A stretch of DNA of 64,000 bases, taken from NCBI GenBank assembly GCA_942493305.1, contig OW818686.1, positions 806,001-870,000 on the forward strand, in the 5' to 3' direction. Both the position numbers and the translations under genes were made by a program. This document shows positions 46,056 through 54,416 of the stretch, one piece after another (the first letter of the stretch is position 1; every line of letters begins with the position of its first letter). Origin of the DNA: UBA7672 sp030824255 (GTDB lineage Bacteria > Pseudomonadota > Alphaproteobacteria > Caulobacterales > Hyphomonadaceae). The notes below the pieces were generated by a model. It was not told where the DNA came from. It made no database searches and saw nothing but the letters and a program-made list of their open reading frames with translations.

Positions 46056-47216
46056 TTGTCGCTGAGCGGGGCCACGATCCTGCAGGTCATCCCGCACCTC
46101 GCCGCCGGCGGGGCTGAACGCACGACCATCGAAGTGGCCGAGGCGCTCGTCGCCACAGGTGCAACCGCGCTGGTCGCCAGCGCGGGCGGCAGGCTTGAGC
46201 AGGAACTCCAGCGCGTTGGCGGCGAACTCATCCGCATCGACAATCTGCCGACCAAGAATCCGCTCGCCATCAACGCCAACGCTGGCCGCCTCGCGGCAAT
46301 CGCGCGCGAGCGCAAGGTCGCCCTCATTCACGCCCGCTCCCGCGCGCCCGCCTGGAGCGCGCTCTGGGCCGCCCGTCGTGCAAAGCTTCCCTTCGTCACG
46401 ACCTATCATGGCGTCTACAATGCGAAGGGCCCGCTGAAGCGGCTCTACAACTCCGTCATGGCGCGGGGCGACACGGTGATCGCCAACTCCAACTTCACCG
46501 CCAGCCACATCCGCAAGGAGCACCCGTGGGCGGCGGATCGCATCGTCACCATCCATCGCGGCGTCGATGTTGCCCGCTTCTCGCCAGACGCCGTCTCCCC
46601 CGAGCGCCGCAATGCGCTCATCACCGACTGGAATCTGCCGGAGGACGGCGCCGTTCTCATCCTCCTCCCGGCCCGTCTCACGGCCTGGAAGGGCCACCGC
46701 GACGCCATCAACGCCGCCGCCCGCCTCAAGCAGCAGGGCCTGTCCGGCTGGCGCATGCTCTTCGTCGGCGATCATCAGGGCCGTGATGGCTATCTGCAGG
46801 AACTCAGGCAGATGATCGCCGCCGCGGATCTCGGGGCCGAGGTCCGGATTGTCGGCCACTGTGCGGACATGCCGGCCGCCCTCGCCCTCGCCGACATCGT
46901 CATTGCGCCCTCGAACCAGCCTGAAGCCTTTGGCCGCGTCGCCGCCGAGGCCGGCGCCATGGGTCTTCCCGCCATCGGCTCCAGCATCGGCGCCCAGCAG
47001 GAAATCATCGCCTCGGGCGAAACCGGACTGATCGTTTCGCCCGGCGACTCAACTGCCCTCGCCGCCGGCATCTCAGACCTTCTGGCCCGCGGTCAGTCGG
47101 GCCTGGCCGCCATGGGAGCGGCTGCCCGCGCGCGGGTACTCGCAAGGTTCACAACATCTGCGCTTCAGAAGGCCACGCTGTCGGTCTATGAGGAACTGAT
47201 AGGTCAGGTGAAATGA
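46056..47216 (+). CDS. Glycosyltransferase family 4 protein
   Basis: A 386-residue GT-B glycosyltransferase: VIPHLAAGGAERTTIEVAEAL at the N-terminus, FVTTYHGVYNAKGPLKRLYNS, and the donor-binding C-terminal segment APSNQPEAFGRVAAEAGAMGLP (E-x7-E type). It likely adds a sugar to LPS or capsule. The start is TTG at 46056 with GGGAATCAC upstream. It overlaps the next gene by 4 bp (ATGA), so both should be co-translated. Confidence 0.9.
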   Translation: MSLSGATILQVIPHLAAGGAERTTIEVAEALVATGATALVASAGGRLEQELQRVGGELIRIDNLPTKNPLAINANAGRLAAIARERKVALIHARSRAPAWSALWAARRAKLPFVTTYHGVYNAKGPLKRLYNSVMARGDTVIANSNFTASHIRKEHPWAADRIVTIHRGVDVARFSPDAVSPERRNALITDWNLPEDGAVLILLPARLTAWKGHRDAINAAARLKQQGLSGWRMLFVGDHQGRDGYLQELRQMIAAADLGAEVRIVGHCADMPAALALADIVIAPSNQPEAFGRVAAEAGAMGLPAIGSSIGAQQEIIASGETGLIVSPGDSTALAAGISDLLARGQSGLAAMGAAARARVLARFTTSALQKATLSVYEELIGQVK

Positions 47217-48421
47217 GCGCGCCCGAGTCATACACGCCCCCCCCCAACCCCGGCGACACGCTGCGCCGGGTGCTGGTCATCAAGCTTGGCGCCTTGGGTG
47301 ATTTCATCCAGGCGCTGGGGGCAATGCGCGTTGTCCGCGCAACACACCCCTCCGCCCGCATAACCCTCCTCACCACCGAGCCCTTCGAAGCCTTCGCCAA
47401 GGCCTGTCCGTATTTCGATATCGTCGAAAGCGATGGCCGCCCGCGCGACATCAAGGGCCGGACCGACCTGATCCGCCGCCTGCGCGCCGCCAATTACGAC
47501 ATGGTCTACGATTTCCAGAACAATGACCGTACGTCGCAGTATTTCATCGGCCTGACGGGCAAGAAGCCGCTCTGGTCGGGCGCCGCCAAGGGAGCGTCGC
47601 ACCAGCACGTGAACCCTGATCGCGCCGAGATGCACAATTTCGACCGCATGGCCGAACAGCTCCTCCACGCCGGTCTCGGGCCGAAACCGCCGGGCGATCC
47701 CACCGGCTGGGTCATCGGCCAGGACGTGCTGCCGTCGCTCGACTGGATCCGTCCGGCCTTCCGCGACCCGCCGCGCTTCCAGCCTGCCTTTTTCGGTCTC
47801 AACGGGCCTTACGTCCTGCTGATTCCGGGCTCGTCAGCCGACCACCCCGAAAAACGCTGGCCGATTGACCGTTTCCTCAAGCTGGCGACCTGGTTCGCTG
47901 ATGGCGGGTTCACCCCCGTGGTCATTGGCGGCAAGGACGAGGGCGACATCGGGGCTCAGATCAATCGCAAGGAACCCCGATCAAGGAACCTTGTTGGCCG
48001 GACCGACCTGTTTCAACTCGCCGTTCTGGCTGAACGCGCGACCCTCGCGATTGGCGGGGATACAGGCCCCATGCACATGGCCGCAGCGTCCCGCGCGCCG
48101 GGCGTCTGCCTGTTCGCCCAGGAGTGGACCAAAGAGATGGCCCGCGACATTCATACCGTGTGGAGCCCGAAAACACGCCTCGGCCGAGCCGCACCTCGAG
48201 GCGGGCCGATGATGATCCTCCACGCCCCGTCGCTCGACGCCCTCAGCCTGTATGACGTCCAGCAGGCGGCTTTCCGCCTCGGCGTCCTGCCCGCTGCGAT
48301 GGCTCCGTTGCCGCCAAAACCGACCGAACCAAGCCCGGAAACGGCCCCGGCCGAGGGCGCGGACGTGACAGAACAGCCAGAAAAATCAGCCGCAACGCAG
48401 CCGCAGGGCTCTAATTCTTGA
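47213..48421 (+). CDS. Glycosyltransferase family 9 (ADP-heptose:LPS heptosyltransferase-like)
   Basis: A 402-residue GT9 enzyme: RVLVIKLGALGDFIQALGAMRVVR at the N-terminus, VLLIPGSSADHPEKRWPIDRF and LAIGGDTGPMHMAAAS near the C-terminus are the family motifs. GT9 enzymes add heptose in LPS core synthesis. A run of nine C at 47237-47245 (codons 9-11) is unusual for coding DNA. A Pro/Ala-rich tail of about 50 residues follows the domain. It is the second gene of a two-gene operon. Confidence 0.93.
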   Translation: MSAPESYTPPPNPGDTLRRVLVIKLGALGDFIQALGAMRVVRATHPSARITLLTTEPFEAFAKACPYFDIVESDGRPRDIKGRTDLIRRLRAANYDMVYDFQNNDRTSQYFIGLTGKKPLWSGAAKGASHQHVNPDRAEMHNFDRMAEQLLHAGLGPKPPGDPTGWVIGQDVLPSLDWIRPAFRDPPRFQPAFFGLNGPYVLLIPGSSADHPEKRWPIDRFLKLATWFADGGFTPVVIGGKDEGDIGAQINRKEPRSRNLVGRTDLFQLAVLAERATLAIGGDTGPMHMAAASRAPGVCLFAQEWTKEMARDIHTVWSPKTRLGRAAPRGGPMMILHAPSLDALSLYDVQQAAFRLGVLPAAMAPLPPKPTEPSPETAPAEGADVTEQPEKSAATQPQGSNS

Positions 48422-48476
48422 ACTTTTCCGCATTAGGCGGCATATTTAGCCGATCAAAGCCATCAGGGAGTCTACC

Positions 48477-49016
48477 ATCGCTCAGCGTCCACAAGCGGCC
48501 CAGTCGCCAAAGAAGGAAGGTCCGCAGATCAACGAGGACATTCGCGCGCCGCGCGTCCTCCTGATTGACGAAAAAGGCGAGAAGCAGGGCGAGATGCCGC
48601 TCGAAGCCGCGCTCGATGCGGCCAAGGAAGCCGGCCTCGACCTCGTGATGGTTGCCCCCGACAACGAACCCCCGGTCGTCAAGATTTCTGACTACGGCAA
48701 GCAGCGCTTTGCCGAGCAGAAGAAAAAAGCCGAAGCGCGGAAGAAGCAGAAGTCCGCGGACCTCAAAGAGATCAAGCTTCGTCCAAACATCGACAAGCAC
48801 GATTACGAAGTGAAGGGCCGCTCGATCCGTCGCTTCTTCGAGGAAGGCGACAAGGTGAAGATCACCATGCGCTTCCGCGGCCGTGAAATGGCGCACCAGA
48901 ACATCGGCATGGAATTGCTGATCAAGGTGAAGGCTGAATTCGCGGACATTGCGAAGGTCGAGTCCGAGCCGCGCCTCGAAGGTCGGCAAATGGTCATGGT
49001 GCTCTCGCCGCGCTAA
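48477..49016 (+). CDS. infC: Translation initiation factor IF-3, AUC start codon
   Basis: A 179-residue IF-3: INEDIRAPRVLLIDEKGEKQGEM (N-domain), DYGKQRFAEQKKKAEARKKQK (linker) and KVKITMRFRGREMAHQNIGMELL (C-domain). IF-3 discriminates against non-AUG starts and controls its own gene by using a poor start codon (AUU in E. coli). Here the reading frame opens with ATC at 48477, preceded by GGGAG at six bases, and no ATG, GTG or TTG gives the right N-terminus; the first ATG (48594) would delete 39 residues. rpmI is about 3 kb downstream, not adjacent. Confidence 0.95.
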   Translation: MAQRPQAAQSPKKEGPQINEDIRAPRVLLIDEKGEKQGEMPLEAALDAAKEAGLDLVMVAPDNEPPVVKISDYGKQRFAEQKKKAEARKKQKSADLKEIKLRPNIDKHDYEVKGRSIRRFFEEGDKVKITMRFRGREMAHQNIGMELLIKVKAEFADIAKVESEPRLEGRQMVMVLSPR

Positions 49017-49054
49017 GCGGCGGGCACCGGTCTACACCAAAAGGAAGCAGGTCG

Positions 49055-49759
49055 ATGCTGAAGCGAAGACCTGTCGCGATTACCGGGGCCGCATCTGCGG
49101 CCCTGGTTCTTTTTGCGGCTTGCGCGGCCACCGAGGCAACGCCGGCCGCAGGCCCATCTGCAGGCAAGGTGTCACTCGAAACACCTCCCTACCGGGGGGA
49201 CGCGCCCTCGGCTGCGCCGCCATCGACAACTGCGCCGACCGTCGCGGCGCCGTCCGAAAGGCCGACGTTCGAAACCGTCGCGGCGCAGTTCGATCCAAGC
49301 CGTCAGCATTTCGTCTGGGTGCTTCCGCCAGGAATCCACGGAAAGGCGCCGTGGGATCTTGCCGCCGTGGTGAAACTGCGCGGTGAGCCGCGGTTCGAAA
49401 CCACGTTATCCCTCAAGGCTGAGTTGCTGACGCCGGGAACGCGCGCAGAGTATCCCGACGGATACGAGATCGTGCGCCTCACCAACGATGGCCGCTGGAC
49501 CGAACGCACGGCTGAACTCGACCGCGTGATCCAGTCACTCATCGCCGAACATGGTCGCGGCCATGGATCGCTTGAGATGACGAACGACCTCAACATCACG
49601 ATCGACCCGGGTTATCGCCAGACCTACTGCGTGGGCAACACCCCGCCGGACTTGCGCGTTTACATCGAGGAAAACGGCAAGGCCGATCTGATCCGACTGG
49701 ATGTCGAGGCAATGGCGGGCGTCATTCAGGCCGCCGCAAAGGAAGCCTGCGGTCCGTAG
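49055..49759 (+). CDS. Putative lipoprotein
   Basis: A 234-residue protein with a signal and lipobox (VLFAAC near residue 22). A proline/threonine-rich linker (to about 65) leads to a domain of about 165 residues with conserved-looking RQHFVWVLPPG, LTNDGRWTERTAELDRVIQSL and a Cys pair (TYCVGNTPP, KEACGP). Family not recognised. AAGGAAGCAGG precedes the start. It is the first of five exported-protein genes between infC and rpmI. Confidence 0.7.
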   Translation: MLKRRPVAITGAASAALVLFAACAATEATPAAGPSAGKVSLETPPYRGDAPSAAPPSTTAPTVAAPSERPTFETVAAQFDPSRQHFVWVLPPGIHGKAPWDLAAVVKLRGEPRFETTLSLKAELLTPGTRAEYPDGYEIVRLTNDGRWTERTAELDRVIQSLIAEHGRGHGSLEMTNDLNITIDPGYRQTYCVGNTPPDLRVYIEENGKADLIRLDVEAMAGVIQAAAKEACGP

Positions 49760-49803
49760 AATTTATTGTTTTCACGGCTCAGGCAGGCGACTAGCGTCGA
49801 CAC

Positions 49804-50391
49804 ATGAAACATGCGCGCGCGCTCCTGATCGCTTCCTCCTCAGCCCTGATGCTCTTTGCTTGTGATGGCGCGGCCCCGCCCGCTGCGAACGCTGACGCCC
49901 CGCCTGCTCCGGGCGGCGCACCAGCAGTCGCGGACGTCACATCGGACAATCCCGAACTCTGCGTGCTGGGTCTCAAGGTGCTTGCCCCCGGCGGCAATCT
50001 TGGCACGGTCACAAAAATCGAGGGTACGGGCTGCGCCGTCACGAACGATGCTACCGGGCTGACCGATATCTGGGCCGAGTTCATGCTGGAGCCCGCCCCT
50101 GGATCGGCGCCTCCCCTGGAGCCGGTTTCTGGCGCGCCGAAGCCTGGCTGGTATCAATGCTATGGTGGGGCGGCTGGCAATTTCCGCCTCGAGATCCGCG
50201 ACGGAAGCACCTATGCCAACGCCGATGGCGATATGGGCGCTTACGCCTACGACCCGGCGACAGCAGACATCAGCTGGACCAGCGGCCCGTGGATGGACTT
50301 CCACTCCCGTGTGCTGAAGGACGGCGATATTGGCGTCACCCTCGAACAGGACCGCAGCTTCTTCGGGATAAATTGCGAGCACGAAGGCTAA
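49804..50391 (+). CDS. Putative lipoprotein
   Basis: A 195-residue lipoprotein with lipobox ALMLFAC (residues 14-20) and an Ala/Pro linker. The mature part has a beta-rich domain with Cys residues (ELCVLGLKVLAPGGN, GTGCAVTND, WYQCYGGAAG, FFGINCEHEG). Unknown function. It is followed 48 bp later by two I78 inhibitor genes. Confidence 0.68.
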   Translation: MKHARALLIASSSALMLFACDGAAPPAANADAPPAPGGAPAVADVTSDNPELCVLGLKVLAPGGNLGTVTKIEGTGCAVTNDATGLTDIWAEFMLEPAPGSAPPLEPVSGAPKPGWYQCYGGAAGNFRLEIRDGSTYANADGDMGAYAYDPATADISWTSGPWMDFHSRVLKDGDIGVTLEQDRSFFGINCEHEG

Positions 50392-50438
50392 CTGTCCCGT
50401 CACTTGCCGGACCTTCTGCGCGCGCTACTCTCCCTCTC

Positions 50439-50786
50439 ATGAAAATCATCGCAGCATCGCTTTTCGCCGGGATCATGCTGATGGCATGCGCCCCTGCCAC
50501 TGAACCAGCTCCGGAAACGCCTGCGGCGCCGGACGCGATGGCGTCCGCCCCGGTCGAACCGGCTCCGCCGCCTGTCGATCTGACCAACCCGCCAGCAGAC
50601 GCCTGCGGCGCCACGCAATACGCGGGTATGGTCGGCAAGCCGATCACGGAGCCGGGTATTCCGGCCGAAGGTCCGAATGTGCGCTACATCCGGCCGAACA
50701 CGCAGGTGACGATGGATTTCCGCCCCGACCGTCTGAACGTCGACATCGACGCGACCGACATCGTCACCGGCTTCCGCTGCACCTGA
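50439..50786 (+). CDS. I78-family peptidase inhibitor, lipoprotein
   Basis: A 115-residue lipoprotein (lipobox IMLMAC) with an inhibitor I78 domain: CGATQYAGMVGKPIT, then VRYIRPNTQVTMDFRPDRLNVDID, ending GFRC. I78 members inhibit serine peptidases of the subtilisin type. A Cys pair flanks the domain. The downstream gene encodes a second member with the same motif order. Confidence 0.87.
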   Translation: MKIIAASLFAGIMLMACAPATEPAPETPAAPDAMASAPVEPAPPPVDLTNPPADACGATQYAGMVGKPITEPGIPAEGPNVRYIRPNTQVTMDFRPDRLNVDIDATDIVTGFRCT

Positions 50787-50820
50787 TCCCGACGCTAACC
50801 CCCGACGAAGGGACGACGGC

Positions 50821-51132
50821 ATGAGACTGGCCGCATTGGCGACGCTTGCCTTGGGTCTGGCCGCTTGCGCCACACCGGCCTTGCCGGCGTCGCCATCCGG
50901 CATTTCGCCGGTACCTGAAGCAGCTCTTCCGGACTCATCCGTCGATACCTGCGGCGCGCGGCTGTTCTCCGAACTTGTGGGCAAGCAGATCGATGGCGCC
51001 GGCGTACCCGGCGACAGCCGCCTCGTCCGTCACATCCGACCAGATACGCGGGTCACGATGGACTACATCGCCCAGCGTATGAACATCGAAGCCGACGCCC
51101 AAGGCGTTATCAGGAAGATCAACTGCGGCTAG
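50821..51132 (+). CDS. I78-family peptidase inhibitor, lipoprotein
   Basis: A 103-residue lipoprotein (lipobox GLAAC) with the I78 domain: CGARLFSELVGKQIDGAG, LVRHIRPDTRVTMDYIAQRMNIEAD and C-terminal KINCG. It is a tandem paralogue of the preceding gene (34 bp apart) with diverged sequence, so the duplication is not recent. GAAGGGACGACGGC precedes the start. Confidence 0.85.
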   Translation: MRLAALATLALGLAACATPALPASPSGISPVPEAALPDSSVDTCGARLFSELVGKQIDGAGVPGDSRLVRHIRPDTRVTMDYIAQRMNIEADAQGVIRKINCG

Positions 51133-51250
51133 GTTTGCCCGGATCATTTGGGGATCCCTATTTTTCGAACGGCCCGTAACCTTTCCGCGCACCTGTGCGG
51201 ATAGAAGGTTGGGCGCTCCCATGACGGCCGTCGCCCCGTGGAGGTATTTC

Positions 51251-51826
51251 GTGAAAAAGCTGCTCGCCGCCGCCCTGCTCGCAACACTGCCGGCTGCCGC
51301 CGTCGCCCCGCCCGCCCTTGCGCAACTTCCCGCAGGCATGGAGCTGGGCCCGAAGGTGGGCGCCAAGGCCCCCGCCTTCACTGTGACGACAACGGGCGGC
51401 GCGACCCGCAATCTGCAAAATGTGGCGGGAGATAAGGGCGCAACGCTGGTTTTCGTGCGCTCAGCGGATTGGTGCCCGTTCTGCAAGCTCCAACTCAACA
51501 ACCTGAATGAGGTCGCCGGCGAACTCGACGCGATGGGCTGGCCCGTGACCGCGATTTCCTACGACTCGACGCAGGTTCTTGAGGCATTTTCAAAGGCAGG
51601 CGGCCTCAAATACAGCCTGATGTCGGACCCGGGCTCCAAGGCCATCGACGCGTTCGGGCTTCGCAACGAGGCGATGAACGGCAAGGCCCGCTTCGAGGGC
51701 ATTCCGCATCCGATCATCCTGTTCGTGGCCAGGGACGGGACAGTGAAGGCCAAGCTTTATGAAGAAGCCTACCAGAAGCGGCCAACCAGCGAGGTCGTTC
51801 TCGAATCGGCGCGAAAGCTGAGATAG
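51251..51826 (+). CDS. Exported peroxiredoxin-like (AhpC/TSA, redoxin) protein
   Basis: A 191-residue protein with a signal peptide (VKKLLAAALLATLPAAAVAPPALA, GTG start) and a thioredoxin-fold redoxin domain: VGAKAPAFTVTTTGG, FVRSADWCPFCKLQLNNLNE (CxxC), AISYDSTQVLEAFSKAGGLKYSLMSD. Likely a periplasmic thiol peroxidase or thiol-disulfide protein. GGAGGT lies seven bases before the GTG at 51251; an ATG at 51209 is farther upstream and gives no signal peptide at its end. Confidence 0.87.
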   Translation: MKKLLAAALLATLPAAAVAPPALAQLPAGMELGPKVGAKAPAFTVTTTGGATRNLQNVAGDKGATLVFVRSADWCPFCKLQLNNLNEVAGELDAMGWPVTAISYDSTQVLEAFSKAGGLKYSLMSDPGSKAIDAFGLRNEAMNGKARFEGIPHPIILFVARDGTVKAKLYEEAYQKRPTSEVVLESARKLR

Positions 51827-51846
51827 GCAGGGCGCCCGGGAACGCC

Positions 51847-51874
51847 TTGCTTTTCCCTGCTTCCCGCGTATAAA
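51847..51874 (+). promoter_or_regulatory. Predicted sigma-70-type promoter for rpmI-rplT
   Basis: TTGCTT (51847-51852) and TATAAA (51869-51874) are separated by 16 bp, about 130 bp before rpmI. It gives the L35/L20 genes their own promoter, consistent with their separation from infC by 3 kb. The leader between promoter and rpmI is long enough for autoregulatory RNA structure, which I cannot resolve by eye. Confidence 0.5.
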
Positions 51875-52005
51875 CCGCCGCTTCCACAGGACCGGACGGG
51901 CTAATGGCATGCCTTCCCGGATCTTATTCAGGGCGTCGCGCCGTTGATTTCGTTGGTTTTTCCGGCGGAATTTTCGGGTCGGACTGTCGCCAACAGGAGA
52001 CCGAA

Positions 52006-52212
52006 ATGCCGAAGATGAAGACCAAGCAGGCCGCTGCAAAGCGGTTCACCATGACCGCGTCCGGCAAGCTCAAGCGTGGCGTTGCCGGCAAGCGTCACCG
52101 ACTGATCAGCCACAACTCGAAGTACATCCGCACCAACCGCGGCACCGTCGTGGTTTCGGAAGCGGATACGCCTCGCGTGAAGAAGCAGTTCCTGCCTTAC
52201 GGCGTGAGCTGA
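52006..52212 (+). CDS. rpmI: 50S ribosomal protein L35
   Basis: A 68-residue basic protein, MPKMKTKQAAAKRFTMTASGK then GKRHRLISHNSKYIRTNRG: canonical L35. AACAGGAGACC precedes the ATG at 52006; the frame extends upstream to another ATG (51904), but that leader is non-native. It is co-transcribed with rplT 51 bp downstream. Confidence 0.97.
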   Translation: MPKMKTKQAAAKRFTMTASGKLKRGVAGKRHRLISHNSKYIRTNRGTVVVSEADTPRVKKQFLPYGVS

Positions 52213-52263
52213 GCTTCTCAATCGCGCTAGCGCGCGCCCCCTGATCAGATAACGGAGTTTCCT

Positions 52264-52629
52264 ATGCCCCGCGCCCGCGGCCGAGTTCCGGCCCACGCCC
52301 GTCACCGCAAGGTCATCAAAGCCGCCAAAGGCTTTTACGGCCGTCGCAAGAACACCTTCCGCACAGCCCAGGCCGCCGTCGTCAAAGCCGGCGTCAACGC
52401 CTACAAGGGCCGCAAGCAGAAGAAGCGCAATTTCCGCTCGCTCTGGATCCAGCGCATCAACGCTGCCGTCCGTTCGGTCGATGACAAGCTGACGTATTCG
52501 CGCTTCATCGACGGCCTGACCAAGGCTGGCCTCGGCGTCGACCGCAAGGTCATGGCCGACCTCGCCATGCACGAGCCGGCTGCGTTTAACGCCCTGGTGG
52601 AGAAAGCCCGGGCGGCGCTGGCGGCTTAA
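52264..52629 (+). CDS. rplT: 50S ribosomal protein L20
   Basis: A 121-residue protein: GRVPAHARHRKVIKAAKGFYGRRKNTFRTAQ, then RNFRSLWIQRINAAVR and FIDGLTKAGLGVDRKVMADLA: canonical L20, an early-assembly 50S protein. In many bacteria L20 represses its own operon through a leader RNA. The next gene, pheS, starts 105 bp on. Confidence 0.98.
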   Translation: MPRARGRVPAHARHRKVIKAAKGFYGRRKNTFRTAQAAVVKAGVNAYKGRKQKKRNFRSLWIQRINAAVRSVDDKLTYSRFIDGLTKAGLGVDRKVMADLAMHEPAAFNALVEKARAALAA

Positions 52630-52734
52630 TCGCCGCCGGTACTTATCTCCGAAGCTTTTCTCCGCTAGTTCCGACCGCATGCGCGGGGCGGACTATGGCC
52701 CCGTGCGACCTGAAATCAGACGCACGAGTCCAAG

Positions 52735-53817
52735 ATGGCTATCGAACAACAGGTTGCAGAGATCGAGGCGGACGCCGGCAAGGCGATCGCCTCGGCTTCT
52801 GACGAGGCGGCTCTCGAAGCCATCCGCGTCGCCGAGCTTGGCAAGAAGGGCCGCGTCTCCCTGCTGATGCGCGAACTCGGTGGCATGAGCCCCGAGCAGC
52901 GCCAGATTGCTGGCCCCGCCCTCAACGGCCTGAAGGATCGCCTCACCGCGACGCTCAACGCTCGCAAGGCCGATCTCGAACTCGCCGCTCTCAACAAGCG
53001 CCTCGAATCCGAACGCGAAGACCTCACCCTGCCCCCGCGCTTTGAGCCGGTGGGTGCGCTGCATCCCGTGATGCAGGTGTTCGAAGAACTCGCCGCCATC
53101 TTCGCCGACATGGGCTTCGCCGTCGCCGAAGGTCCGGACATCGAGGACGACTTCCACAACTTCACGGCGCTCAACTTCCCGGCCGGACACCCGGCGCGGG
53201 AGATGCACGACACCTTCTTCATGAAGCCCGCCGCCGACGGCACGCGAAAGCTCCTGCGCACGCACACCTCGCCCATCCAGGTGCGCGCGATGCTGAGCTC
53301 GAAGCCGCCGATCCGCGTCATTGCGCCGGGCCGCGTCTACAGGAAAGACTGGGACGCGACGCACACGCCGATGTTCCACCAGATAGAAGGCCTCGTGGTC
53401 GACGAGACGGTCCACATGGGCCATCTGAAAACCTGCCTCACCGAAGCCTTCTCGCGTTTCTTCGAAGTGCCGACGACGCAGTCGCGCTTCCGCCCGCACT
53501 TCTTCCCGTTCACCGAGCCGAGCGCGGAGATGGACATCCGCTGCGACCGCTCCGGCGGCGAGATCAAGATCGGCCAGGGCGATGACTGGCTCGAGATTCT
53601 CGGCTGCGGGATGATCCATCCCAACGTGCTGAAATCGTGCGGCATCGACCCGGAGAAATACCAGGGCTTCGCCTTCGGCCTCGGCGTCGATCGCCTCGCC
53701 ATGCTCAAATACGGCATGCCTGACCTGCGACCCTATTTCGAAGCCGACGTCGAGTGGATCAAGCACTACGGCTTCAAGCCGTGGCTCCTGCCCACCGTCA
53801 CCGGAGGACTTTCGTGA
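52735..53817 (+). CDS. pheS: Phenylalanyl-tRNA synthetase alpha subunit
   Basis: A 360-residue class II synthetase subunit: N-terminal coiled coil, then RFEPVGALHPVMQVFEELAAIFADMGF, GPDIEDDFHNFTALNFP, motif 2 (FRPHFFPFTEPSAEMDIRC) and motif 3 region (GFAFGLGVDRLAMLKYGM). It charges tRNA-Phe as an (alpha-beta)2 tetramer with PheT. The last bases overlap the GTG start of an inserted SUKH-like gene. Confidence 0.97.
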   Translation: MAIEQQVAEIEADAGKAIASASDEAALEAIRVAELGKKGRVSLLMRELGGMSPEQRQIAGPALNGLKDRLTATLNARKADLELAALNKRLESEREDLTLPPRFEPVGALHPVMQVFEELAAIFADMGFAVAEGPDIEDDFHNFTALNFPAGHPAREMHDTFFMKPAADGTRKLLRTHTSPIQVRAMLSSKPPIRVIAPGRVYRKDWDATHTPMFHQIEGLVVDETVHMGHLKTCLTEAFSRFFEVPTTQSRFRPHFFPFTEPSAEMDIRCDRSGGEIKIGQGDDWLEILGCGMIHPNVLKSCGIDPEKYQGFAFGLGVDRLAMLKYGMPDLRPYFEADVEWIKHYGFKPWLLPTVTGGLS

Positions 53818-54416
53818 GCGTCATCGACGCCTATGTCGCGGAACTGCGGAAGAAGGGCGCAAAGTCTGCGTCGCTTCTGCGCCCCGGCATGCCTGACGCG
53901 CTCGCCAGGCTGAAGAAGCAGCTCCCGTCCTTGTCGCCGCCCGCGGGCCTCGGCGAACTCTGGAAATGCTTCGACGGCGCAGATGGCGACAACGAACTGC
54001 TCGACGATCTCTGGCTCGACGGCACGTTCTATTTCTTCTCGCTCAAGGAAGCTGTCGAGGATTACCGCATCTGTGACGATATCCGCGCGGGCGATCCTGA
54101 TTTCGAAGAGTACTGGCCGACGGGCTATTTGCCGATCGCCACGCCGGGCGATGGATCCCGCCTGCTTGTCGATTGCGTCGCTGGATCAGAAACCCACGGC
54201 AGCGTCTTCGAACTCTTCCATGGCATCGGCATCGCACGCTCCGCAGCTTCCATCGAAGACTATTTCAAGACCGCTCGCGCATGGCTTGATGAAGGCGTCA
54301 TGACGGTCACTGCCGATGGCAAGCTCGACATTGACCACGAACGCGCAAGCGACATTGCAAGCCGCCTCAACCCTGACTGCGAAAACTGGGCTGCCGATAC
54401 GGGGACTGACCAATGA
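53814..54416 (+). CDS. SMI1/KNR4 (SUKH)-like protein between pheS and pheT
   Basis: A 200-residue acidic soluble protein. GTG start at 53814 overlaps the pheS stop, and GGAGGAC precedes it; its own stop overlaps the pheT start (ATGA). LSPPAGLGELWKCFDGADGDNELL is the N-terminal part of a SUKH fold, and YLPIATPGDGSRLLVDCVAGSETHGSVFELFHG is the strongly typical SUKH core with G-D and V-E/F motifs. SUKH proteins are often immunity factors, but members also occur in other roles. Being co-translated with pheS and pheT is unusual. Confidence 0.75.
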   Translation: MSVIDAYVAELRKKGAKSASLLRPGMPDALARLKKQLPSLSPPAGLGELWKCFDGADGDNELLDDLWLDGTFYFFSLKEAVEDYRICDDIRAGDPDFEEYWPTGYLPIATPGDGSRLLVDCVAGSETHGSVFELFHGIGIARSAASIEDYFKTARAWLDEGVMTVTADGKLDIDHERASDIASRLNPDCENWAADTGTDQ

